A DNA stretch of 44,370 nt from the IMG/VR virus record IMGVR_UViG_3300047550_004047, positions 1 to 44,370 of that record; one strand, given 5' to 3'. Under the pieces are notes generated by a model. It ran no database searches and had not been told where the DNA came from. It worked only from the letters and a program-made list of their open reading frames with translations. The first letter of the stretch is position 1; each line of letters begins with the position of its first letter. Position numbers and translations under genes: made by a program. Source of the stretch: a virus. Shown here one piece after another: positions 32,836-41,800 of this stretch.

Positions 32836-34227
32836 ATGGCACTCAATCCATTCTTTTTACATGGTGCTCCAAGTGAACAGAGACTTGTTCAAGATACCAT
32901 AAACGAACTTATTCAAATGTCGGGAATTGAGGTCATTTATATCCCGAGGAAGTTTGTAAAAAAAGAAACGATTGTTAAAGAGATCACATCTTCCAAATTC
33001 GATGATAATTTTGCAATTGAGGCATATCTCAATAATGCCGAAGGTTATACCGGACAAGGAGATTTACTAACCAAATTTGGTGTGAGCCTTAAAGACGAGG
33101 TAAGTCTTCTCATATCAAGAGAAAGATTCGAAGATTTTATTGGTCCATTTTTAAATCGAAATGACCCAGAAATTGAACTAGCATCAAGACCAAGAGAAGG
33201 AGATCTAATATATTTCCCACTAGGTCAAAGAATTTTTGAAGTTAAGTATGTAGAGCACGAGAATCCTTTTTATCAACTCGGTAAACTCTTTGTATATGAA
33301 ATAAATTGTGAACTCTTCGAATATGAAGATGAAGTTATCGACACGACAGTAAGAGAAGTTGATGACTCAATAAAAGAAGAGGGTTATATTGTAACACTTG
33401 ATCTCATTGGAACCGGAAGTACGGCTAGTGCCTCTGCAGTAATAGGTGCAGGATACATTAGAGAAATATACTTAACTAATGATGGTTATGGCTATACAAG
33501 TCCTCCAATCATCACAATAACACCGGCTCCACCAGGAGGAGTATCTGCCAAGGCTTATGCGAAAATAATTTCGTCTGGTGGCGTTAGCTCCGTGAAACAA
33601 ATTATTCTAGAACATGCAGGTATTGGTTATACAATTGCACCTACCATTACAATCAGTGGAGGTGGTGGTACAGGAGCAGAGGCAACTTGTTCAATAGAAA
33701 CCATTAAAAATGGTATTGTTAAATTCGATATTTCAAATGGAGGTTCTGGATATACAAATAATCCGGGAGTTATAATTACCGGATCGGTCGGAACGGGTCA
33801 TACTGCTGTTGGAATTGCATCTGTTGGAACAAATAATCAGGTGATATCTATAGGTCTTTCCAATCCCGGTATTGGTTATACTCAAAGTCCAACGATAGCC
33901 ATCAATCCGCCATCAATAATCAGTGGAGTTGGCACATACGTCTATAATGAGATTGTCGTTGGCTCACAATCCAATACAAATGCCCGAGTAAGGGCTTGGG
34001 ATTATAACTCTAAGATATTAAAGGTTACAAATATCAATGGTGGAACAGAAGGTCAAGGCTTCTATCCGGGAGAAATTCTTGTCGGAACGGCATCATCTGC
34101 AATGTATGCCATATCAAACAGCGATGAATGGGATTTATATGATAAATATGGTGATAATCTGATAATTCAAGAAGAGGCGGATCAGATTATAGAACAGTCA
34201 AAATCAAATCCCTTTGGCATCTTCTAA
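32836..34227 (+). CDS. gp14: Neck protein gp14 with repeat insert
   Basis: A 463-aa protein, much longer than T4 gp14 (256 aa). N-terminal 'GAPSEQRLVQDTINELIQMS', 'VIYIPRK', and 'RPREGDLIYFPLGQRIFEVK' with 'ENPFYQLGKLFVYEINCELF' match gp14. After residue about 180 comes a roughly 180-residue insert of four or more copies of the 'G-x-G-Y-T-x-x-P-x-I-x-I' module, the same type found in the baseplate giants. The C-terminal end 'DKYGDNLIIQEEADQIIEQS', 'NPFGIF' is gp14-like again. Its stop overlaps the gp15 start (TAATG). Confidence 0.88.
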   Translation: MALNPFFLHGAPSEQRLVQDTINELIQMSGIEVIYIPRKFVKKETIVKEITSSKFDDNFAIEAYLNNAEGYTGQGDLLTKFGVSLKDEVSLLISRERFEDFIGPFLNRNDPEIELASRPREGDLIYFPLGQRIFEVKYVEHENPFYQLGKLFVYEINCELFEYEDEVIDTTVREVDDSIKEEGYIVTLDLIGTGSTASASAVIGAGYIREIYLTNDGYGYTSPPIITITPAPPGGVSAKAYAKIISSGGVSSVKQIILEHAGIGYTIAPTITISGGGGTGAEATCSIETIKNGIVKFDISNGGSGYTNNPGVIITGSVGTGHTAVGIASVGTNNQVISIGLSNPGIGYTQSPTIAINPPSIISGVGTYVYNEIVVGSQSNTNARVRAWDYNSKILKVTNINGGTEGQGFYPGEILVGTASSAMYAISNSDEWDLYDKYGDNLIIQEEADQIIEQSKSNPFGIF

Positions 34228-35024
34228 TGATAAACAGCTACTTCTATCATAAAATCCTCAAAAAAACACTGACATCTTTTGCAACTCTTTTTAATGACAT
34301 TGACATTAGACATGAGGACGAGTCTGGTAATGTACTCAGTCAGATAAAAGTGCCAATTCGTTATGGTCCAATTCAAAAGTTTTTGGCCAGGATTGAGGAG
34401 CAACCGGAACTGAATAAACCTGTTGCCATGACTCTTCCGAGATTATCATTTGAAATAACATCTCTTCAGTATGATCCATCAAGAAAAACGGCCCTGGCCC
34501 AAACATTCTGTGCAAGTGATGGAGTTAATACAAAGAAGGTTTTTCTTCCGGTTCCCTATAATATTGGAATTCAACTTAATTTGATGTGTAAGTTGCAAGA
34601 CGATGCATTTCAGGTTACGGAGCAAATTATTCCATTTTTTCAACCAGGATTTAATTTAACTGTCGATCTTATTGATTCCATTGGAGAGAAACGGGACATT
34701 CCGATCATACTTGATAATATAACATTCACGGATGATTATGAGGGGGATTTCACAACGAGAAGAATTATAATTTATACATACAATTTTACGGTCAAATCGT
34801 TCTTCTTCGGTCCAATAGCCGATAGTACGGAAGGTCTTATTCGTAAGGTCCAAGTCGATCTTTACACAGAAACAGATCCGGCAACGGCAAAACGAGAGGT
34901 TCGTTATACTGCCGTGCCAAATCCAATTGATGCCAATCCTGGAGATAATTATGGCATCGATGAGACCTGGGAGTTCTTTAATGATTCCAGATCTTATAGT
35001 CCAACTCAACAATCCGACATTTGA
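34227..35024 (+). CDS. gp15: Tail sheath stabiliser and completion protein gp15
   Basis: A 265-aa protein matching T4 gp15 (272 aa), whose hexameric ring caps the tail and joins it to the neck. It has the family opening 'YFYHKILKKTLTSFATLFND', 'IKVPIRYGPIQKFLARIEEQ', 'TLPRLSFEITSLQYDPSRK' and 'VPYNIGIQLNLMCKLQDDAFQ'-type sequence. Overlaps gp14 by one base. Confidence 0.93.
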   Translation: MINSYFYHKILKKTLTSFATLFNDIDIRHEDESGNVLSQIKVPIRYGPIQKFLARIEEQPELNKPVAMTLPRLSFEITSLQYDPSRKTALAQTFCASDGVNTKKVFLPVPYNIGIQLNLMCKLQDDAFQVTEQIIPFFQPGFNLTVDLIDSIGEKRDIPIILDNITFTDDYEGDFTTRRIIIYTYNFTVKSFFFGPIADSTEGLIRKVQVDLYTETDPATAKREVRYTAVPNPIDANPGDNYGIDETWEFFNDSRSYSPTQQSDI

Positions 35025-35026
35025 AC

Positions 35027-35446
35027 ATGAGAAAAGTAAAAGAGATTGAATCTATTGACGTTCAGAGTGATGTCGTCGAAATCGAAAAGATTGCCGAACA
35101 AAAGCCTGTAATTAAACCAATAAACTCTGAAGATGTTCAAAAGGATTATGAGTACACCAGGGCTAATTTATATTCTTTAATGGAAAAAGGTCAAGAGGCC
35201 ATTGATGGGATTATGGAAATTGCCGGAGAAGGAGGTAGTACAAGAGCCTATGAGGTTGCCGGACAATTGATCAAAAGTGTCGGTGATGTTGCCGATAAAC
35301 TCATGGATCTTCAGAAAAAACTCAAAGAAGTTGAGGATGATTCCGTCAGATCTTCCGTCAACACCACTAATAATGCGATTTTTGTCGGTTCAACATCAGA
35401 ACTCTCCAAGATGTTGAAGCAGGGTTTTCTAAATAATAAAGAATAA
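35027..35446 (+). CDS. gp16: Small terminase subunit gp16
   Basis: About 139 aa. In T4, gp16 (164 aa) forms an oligomeric ring that recognises concatemeric DNA and stimulates gp17. The core 'DYEYTRANLYSLMEKGQEAI', 'GSTRAYEVAGQLIKSVGDVA', 'DKLMDLQKKLKEVE' is the central coiled-coil oligomerisation region. The ATG at 35027 follows the gp15 stop by 2 nt; a TTG at 35021 would add two residues and overlap gp15. The order gp15-gp16-gp17 of T4 is kept but four extra genes and two inteins now separate or interrupt it. Confidence 0.87.
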   Translation: MRKVKEIESIDVQSDVVEIEKIAEQKPVIKPINSEDVQKDYEYTRANLYSLMEKGQEAIDGIMEIAGEGGSTRAYEVAGQLIKSVGDVADKLMDLQKKLKEVEDDSVRSSVNTTNNAIFVGSTSELSKMLKQGFLNNKE

Positions 35447-35460
35447 AATAAATTATTGGT

Positions 35461-37266
35461 GTGCATAAGGTAAGATCTCATAAGACCGTTGAAGATATCG
35501 CCAATAAACATCGTCTTGATGTGTCTTTTGTGAAAAATCAACTCAAGATGGGCATTCCTATCGAGCACGAACACACCAAAGACAAAGATCTTGCGACTGA
35601 TATAGCACTACAACATCTTGATGAAATTCCGGACTATTATACTCGATTAAAGAAAATGGAGTCTGATGCCAAAAAAGAGCATAAAAAGATCAGTGATGTG
35701 AAGGAGGAGACTGCTTCTGGAGATCAAGGGCTTCATGATTGGTTTAATAAGTCTAAATCAAAAAATGGCACAAAAGGTTGGGTTCAACTGGGTGGAAAAT
35801 GGTCTGGTAAACCATGTGCCAGACAACCCGGACAAGAATCGACTCCAAAGTGTGGGAGTTCCAAGATGAAAAGAGATCTATCCAAAAAAGAAGAAGAGAC
35901 TGCTAGAAGACGGAAAAATAGACTAGATCCAAATCAACCAGAAAAAAGTGGTGCCGCAAAACCAACAAATGTGAGAACCGAGGAAATGAATCTCCAAGAA
36001 GTAAAGGACAGATCCATAAAGGGTAGTGGCACAAAAGATGCCTGCTATCGCAAAGTTAAATCCAGATACTCGGTCTGGCCCTCGGCTTATGCCAGCGGTG
36101 CCCTCAGTCGCTGCAGAAAGGTGGGTTCAAAAAATTGGGGTACAAAAACAGAGGAGGTTCAAATGCTCAGATACTGCCCGAAATGCCAAAAAGATGAAAC
36201 CAGAGATGAATGTAAATATGGTCAAAAATTCTGGGATATGTATTCAATGCCCGTAAATCTCAAAGGTTATCATCCAAATTCACCACATCCTGGTAATTTT
36301 CCCGAATCTTATGATCACGAATATTCGATGGCAAGATCAGAACTTTCTACGATTGCATCTGCCGTAAAGAGATTAAAGAAGAAGATGAAGGGCGAAGGTA
36401 ATATCGAGGCATGGGTTCAATCAAAAATCACAAAGGCCGCAGATTATATTGATACTGCTGCCGATTATGTTGATAGTGGGGAGATGAAGGAACAGGTCAA
36501 ACCTGTCGGCGATGAAACAGAGAAGTATGGAAAGTTTTCAAGACGAGTGAATGCGGCAATGACAATTAGTAATCCTCAAACAAGAATAAAAATTCTTAAG
36601 TCCGCATCAAAATTATACCCAAAACCCGTTGATGAAGGAATGAGTTTTGAAATTAATCCAGAAGAACACAAAAAGAAAAAGAGAGAGAGAAAAATAAGAG
36701 AACTTGAAAGGAGAACAACATCTGAAGGAGAAAGAGAAGCCGCCAAATCAAAACTAAAAGGTCCTGAACTGCCACCAATCAGAGAGTCTTATGGATATTC
36801 CAACTGGAGATCCGAGTTTGGATTGAGTGAGCAAACAAAATATGTAATGCCTAATGCAAGTAGACCCGGATATGCCGGAGGTGGATCAAAGGCATATAGA
36901 GTCGGCGAAATGATTCCGGCGAGTGCAACAAAACCATCAAGAGAGGCATTATTCCAACAAAGTCTTGAAAAAGTTGGGAAAAATCTTAGACAAAAGCCCT
37001 TTAATGAGGACTGGCAAAAGATCAATCGCCACGACAGAACAGATGGTCTGAGTCAAAAGGCCGTTGATGCATATCGTCGTGAACATCCAGGATCAAAACT
37101 CCAGACTGCCGTAACCGAAAAAAATCCAAAAGGTAAGAGAGCAAAGCGTCGTGTCAATTTTTGCCGACGTATGAAAGGTGCCCGTTCAAAGCTCACTTCG
37201 GCAAAAACCGCAAGAGATCCAAATTCTAATATCAATAAGGCACTGCGTCGCTGGAGATGTCACTGA
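35461..37266 (+). CDS. Composite basic protein with DUF5661- and DUF5872-like segments
   Basis: A 601-aa Lys/Arg-rich protein. Residues about 5-70 (HKTVEDIANKHRLDVSFVKN, 'GIPIEHEHTKD...ALQHLDEIPDYYTRLKKM') fit DUF5661. Residues about 85-160 ('GLHDWFNKSKSKNGTKGWVQ', 'KPCARQPGQESTPKCGSSKM') and 185-225 ('DACYRKVKSRYSVWPSAYAS') fit DUF5872-like segments. The C-terminus 'CRRMKGARSKLTSAKTARDP-NSNINKALRRWRC' is another common phage/viral end. High charge and a place among head-packaging genes suggest a packaged, DNA-associated protein; that is inference. The start is GTG at 35461 with no clear Shine-Dalgarno. Confidence 0.65.
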   Translation: MHKVRSHKTVEDIANKHRLDVSFVKNQLKMGIPIEHEHTKDKDLATDIALQHLDEIPDYYTRLKKMESDAKKEHKKISDVKEETASGDQGLHDWFNKSKSKNGTKGWVQLGGKWSGKPCARQPGQESTPKCGSSKMKRDLSKKEEETARRRKNRLDPNQPEKSGAAKPTNVRTEEMNLQEVKDRSIKGSGTKDACYRKVKSRYSVWPSAYASGALSRCRKVGSKNWGTKTEEVQMLRYCPKCQKDETRDECKYGQKFWDMYSMPVNLKGYHPNSPHPGNFPESYDHEYSMARSELSTIASAVKRLKKKMKGEGNIEAWVQSKITKAADYIDTAADYVDSGEMKEQVKPVGDETEKYGKFSRRVNAAMTISNPQTRIKILKSASKLYPKPVDEGMSFEINPEEHKKKKRERKIRELERRTTSEGEREAAKSKLKGPELPPIRESYGYSNWRSEFGLSEQTKYVMPNASRPGYAGGGSKAYRVGEMIPASATKPSREALFQQSLEKVGKNLRQKPFNEDWQKINRHDRTDGLSQKAVDAYRREHPGSKLQTAVTEKNPKGKRAKRRVNFCRRMKGARSKLTSAKTARDPNSNINKALRRWRCH

Positions 37267-37571
37267 TGAAATCCTTTCAACAATTCCTATCAGAAAGTGT
37301 TAATATTGCCGGAGATTTTAATGGAAATCTCTATATGAGTCCACAACCAGAACAGCAAAAAGAATCTTATGTTGCCGATGTTGTCTGGGAAGGTAAAATT
37401 TATCGTATGGAAATTGAGGGGTTACTACCTTCAAGAACAGAACTAACAGAGCATCTTCAGAATGAATATCCGGGTGCCATCGTTCACAATATCTACCCAA
37501 TATCAAATTCACCACTGACAATTAAATCGTCAAAAAGATATCGACCAGAAAGCCTTACATGGAGTGATTAA
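37266..37571 (+). CDS. Small protein with capsid-targeting-like N-terminus
   Basis: About 101 aa from the ATG at 37266 (an ATG three codons upstream, 37257, is in frame). The start MKSFQQFLSES closely resembles the T4 capsid-targeting sequence of internal proteins (MKTYQEFIAEA), including the L-S-E / I-A-E site cut by the gp21 prohead protease. The rest ('YVADVVWEGKIYRMEIEG', 'LQNEYPGAIVHNIYPI') is a small alpha/beta protein of unknown function. Start overlaps the preceding stop (TGATG). Targeting to the head interior is inferred. Confidence 0.6.
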   Translation: MKSFQQFLSESVNIAGDFNGNLYMSPQPEQQKESYVADVVWEGKIYRMEIEGLLPSRTELTEHLQNEYPGAIVHNIYPISNSPLTIKSSKRYRPESLTWSD

Positions 37572-37574
37572 AGT

Positions 37575-38885
37575 ATGGCACAGTGGAACAAGAGTTCTCA
37601 AGACTATCTGAATCAGGAGAGAACTCTTTTTGAAGTTTATATGCAAGCGGACAGATATGGTGAAATCTTTGATCCACTTGGTCAGGGATTTAGTGGCGAT
37701 CTTTTCGGTAGACTAAAGGTATCAGAGCCTTATACTCTTTTTGATTCAACGCATCGCTATTCTCAAGATGGTGATTTTGATGATGTCATAATTGGAACGG
37801 GTTCAACCGTTGGAATTATAACGGCTCAGAGTACGGCAACTCTTGGTATAGGAACCGCATCGAATTGTTCGATTACCCGAGAATCAAAAAGAGTATTCTC
37901 ATATCAATCGGGGAAATCTTTACAGGTACTCCAGACTTTTGTACTAGGGTCGCCAAAAGAGAACTTAATTCAACGAGTTGGTTATGCATCATCGGAAAAT
38001 GGTGTAATGCTAGAACTCAATGGCACTCAACTCAATATTATTAAAAGAACCGCCATAACCGGAATAGGAACAACGATAACCGTTCCACAATCTCAATGGA
38101 ACAGAGATACTCTTGATGGTTCTGGGCCAAATACATCAAACCCCAGTGGCATTAAACTCGATCCAACAAAAGCCCAACTTATGTTTAGTGAGTACGAATG
38201 GCTCGGTGTTGGATGTGCAAGAATTGGATTCGTCAATACAAACGGCAAGTTTCATACGGCTCATATTTTCAATCATGCAAATACTCTTGATACGGTTTAT
38301 ATGACAACCGCGACACTTCCGGTTCGTTATGAGATATTGAATACTGGAATTACGACGACACCATCAACACTAAAGCAAATTTGTGTTTCGGTTCAGTCAA
38401 ATGGTGGTTATGAGAAACGCCAGGCACAAGATGTAATCAGGACAACAACTCCAACAACAGTTTCGACGACAACTTTTGTGCCAATACTAAGCATTAGACT
38501 TACGCCTGATAGAGAAGATGCCGTAATCATTCCACACGAGTTTGCCATACTACCAGATAGCACAAGTCCGTCAACATTTGAGGTTGCCCTAATTAAAAAT
38601 GCGACTTTAACCAATGCATCCTTTGCGACAACATCAACATCATCTCCCAATGTTCAAAGGGATTTTTCGGCAACGGCATTAAGTGGAGGAATAATCGTAA
38701 AGAATGATTATCTCACTTCTGCAAATAAGGCAACATCACCACTTAATGTAACTCAAGAGTACAATTGGGACTTACAGTTAGGTAGAACTCAAGCAAAAGT
38801 GAGCGATATATATACCCTTGCCATCCGGGCCGTTAGTGGTTCTGGTACGGCACTAGGATCTTTGAGTTTCTACGATTTAACCTAA
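37575..38885 (+). CDS. Virion structural protein
   Basis: A 436-aa protein MAQWNKSSQDYLNQERTLFE, with 'DPLGQGFSGDLFGRLKVSEP-YTLFDSTHRY' and a beta-rich remainder ('RVFSYQSGKSLQVLQTFVLG', 'GCARIGFVNTNGKFHTAHIF', 'LPVRYEILNTG'). Proteins of this pattern occur next to gp17 in marine T4-like phages and are annotated as structural. 'GIGTT' runs resemble those in the baseplate giants. Precise place in the virion unknown. Confidence 0.65.
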   Translation: MAQWNKSSQDYLNQERTLFEVYMQADRYGEIFDPLGQGFSGDLFGRLKVSEPYTLFDSTHRYSQDGDFDDVIIGTGSTVGIITAQSTATLGIGTASNCSITRESKRVFSYQSGKSLQVLQTFVLGSPKENLIQRVGYASSENGVMLELNGTQLNIIKRTAITGIGTTITVPQSQWNRDTLDGSGPNTSNPSGIKLDPTKAQLMFSEYEWLGVGCARIGFVNTNGKFHTAHIFNHANTLDTVYMTTATLPVRYEILNTGITTTPSTLKQICVSVQSNGGYEKRQAQDVIRTTTPTTVSTTTFVPILSIRLTPDREDAVIIPHEFAILPDSTSPSTFEVALIKNATLTNASFATTSTSSPNVQRDFSATALSGGIIVKNDYLTSANKATSPLNVTQEYNWDLQLGRTQAKVSDIYTLAIRAVSGSGTALGSLSFYDLT

Positions 38886-38889
38886 ACTT

Positions 38890-41800
38890 ATGGCAATTGA
38901 AGATATTAGACTGAAAGCCGGTGATGCCTATCTATCTAATCCCAATCTAAAGAGGGCAAATACCACAATTCAGTGGACCGAAGAACAGATCATTGAGTTT
39001 CTTAAGTGTAAACAAGATCCAGTTTATTTTGCCAGGAATTATATCAAGATCGTCAACGTTGATGACGGTCTTGTGGGTTTTGATATGTGGCCGTTCCAAG
39101 AGAAGCTCATTAGGAACTTTCATGATCATAGGTTTAATATCGCCAAGATGCCTCGTCAATGTGGTAAAAAATTTTCCTTAGATACAAAAATACCCACTCC
39201 AAGCGGTTGGACCACAGTTGGTGATGTAAAAATTGGAGATAAAATCTTTGGTCGTGATGGAAAAGTTACAAATGTTATTGCCAAATCGATTATTCATGAG
39301 ATTGATACTTATGTAATAGAATTTGATAATGGTCAAAAAGTAAAAGCATGTAGTGAACATGAATGGGTCGTATCTCATTCAGACTGGAGACATAAGGAGA
39401 GGGTATTAAAAACAAAAGATATTCTCAAAAAAATGGAGAGTCTCAAAAATGTATCTAAGCCATCTTCTGTTTACATTAATGTTACAGAGGCAATCGAAAT
39501 GCCTCATGCTGAATTACCAATTGATCCTTATACCTTAGGTGTATGGTTAGGTGATGGAGCTAGATGTAATGGTGAAATTGTCGGCAATCTTGAAGATATA
39601 GAACATATTTCAAATAATATACCATTAGTAACCAAGAATAAACGCTATATTAAATCTAGTAATAATGCATGGTCTTATGGATTTGAAACTTTAAAAGAAT
39701 CCATATATGATTTGAAATTAAATGTACAAAAACATATTCCTGACATATACTTAAGGGCATCAATAGAACAAAGACTCGAACTTCTTCGGGGCCTTATGGA
39801 TACAGATGGAGGCGTAAGACCAAATGGGGGCTGCGAATTTTATCAAAAAGAAGGGGTATTACTCGATCAAGTTAGAGAATTGATTTCATCACTTGGAATA
39901 AAGTCTAGAATACGATATAAAAAAGTGAAGGGTTATGATGTAAATTATGGAACCATTAGATTTTGTACAAACAAATATACAGTATTCAAATTACCTAGAA
40001 AGATTGAGAGACAACTCAATAATAAAAATCATCCAAAAAATGAAAGACTTTATATTGTAAGTATTACAAAAGTTCCGACAGAACCGATGCAATGTATTTC
40101 TGTCGATAATGATGAACATTTATTTCTTTGTACAGAAACATTTATTCCAACACACAACTCCACAACAACAGTATCATTCCTTCTCCATTACATAATCTTC
40201 AATGATAACGTAAACATCGGCATTCTTGCAAACAAGGCAACAACTTCAAGAGAACTATTAAGCCGTCTTCAATTATCTTATGAGAATCTGCCAAAGTGGA
40301 TGCAACACGGCGTCATAGCCTGGAACAAGGGTTCCGTTGAACTAGAAAATGGTTCAAAAATTCTGGCGGCCTCCACCTCGGCATCGGCGGTTCGAGGAAT
40401 GTCATTCAATATCATTTTCTTGGACGAATTTGCCTTCGTTCCAAATCATATTGCCGACGATTTCTTTGCGTCCGTTTATCCGACCATTTCTTCGGGTAAG
40501 ACTACCAAGGTTATTGTGGTATCTTGTGTTACGGATGATACCTATGTTCTAACTCCAAAGGGCATTCGCGAAATGTCCGATTTTATTGATTATTCACAAG
40601 AAGAGAATCCCAACAAAGGCTATGAGGTCCCTGACTATCAGGTGTATGGTCACAAAGGACCCAAAGATGGCAATATTTTAGTTAATAGTGGTTATAATGA
40701 CACAAAAATCATCTACTCACCATCATCTTTTGTAGAATGTTCATTGAGACATCCATGGTTTGTTTGCGATAATGGTAATTATGATTGGAAGAAAACTTCC
40801 GATTTGACAGGAGATGAGTATATCGCAATTGAATATGGACATGATGTATGGGATAGTGATAATACACTACCAGAAATAGACTATCAAGATTTTAGAAAAA
40901 CTATCAAACAATATGATATAAAAGAAATAGATCCGGATTTTGCGTATTTTCTTGGACTGTATATTTCAGAAGGTTCTTCAAACTATAATCGTAATTCTAA
41001 AGGAGACATCAAATATAGAGGAATCACTTTAACTTGTGGTGATCCAATAGGTGATTTTTTAGACCGTTTAAATTTAACATATCGTTGTCGTGATGGATTA
41101 CATTATCATATTTCATCAACAGCACTATGCGAGGTGATGCAGAATCTTGGATTCGATTTGTCTAAAAGGGCAAGAGAAAAAGAGATTCCAAAAAAATTAT
41201 TCAGAATGTCCAGAGAAAATATAATAGCCCTAATTCAGGGTATTATGGATGGTGATGGCACATCACAAAAAAATAGAGGTACTGTTGCAATTACTCTCAC
41301 ATCCAAGAAACTTATAAAACAAATAAGAATCTTATTGAATAATTTTGGCATTCTAAGTCTTTATAATGAATCTATTGCCAAGCCCTCAAAGAAAGTTAAA
41401 GTATATTCTCAACAATATAGACTCGAACTTACTGGTGAAATGTCAAAAAAATATTATGATATAGTCGGTTTTAGATTTAATAGAAAACAAGTAAATGAAA
41501 AATACCTTCCGGAAAGATTCACAAGAAATAGGTATGATATAATACCGTATAGTAAAGATGTAATTTTTTCTATTAAAGAAACAAATCCTGACGACTATAA
41601 AAAAATTGTTGCCTCTGGAATACTAAAAAATAATCTCAGAAAGAATCAACATCTCAGTAGGCAATTTTTCTTAAGACACAAGGATTTTCTTTTGAGCCTT
41701 AATAATGAAACTATTAATAAATTATATGATTATGTTAGTGAGAATATTAAATGGGAAAAAATCACTAAGATACAAAGTTCAAAAAATAAGGTCTATGATT

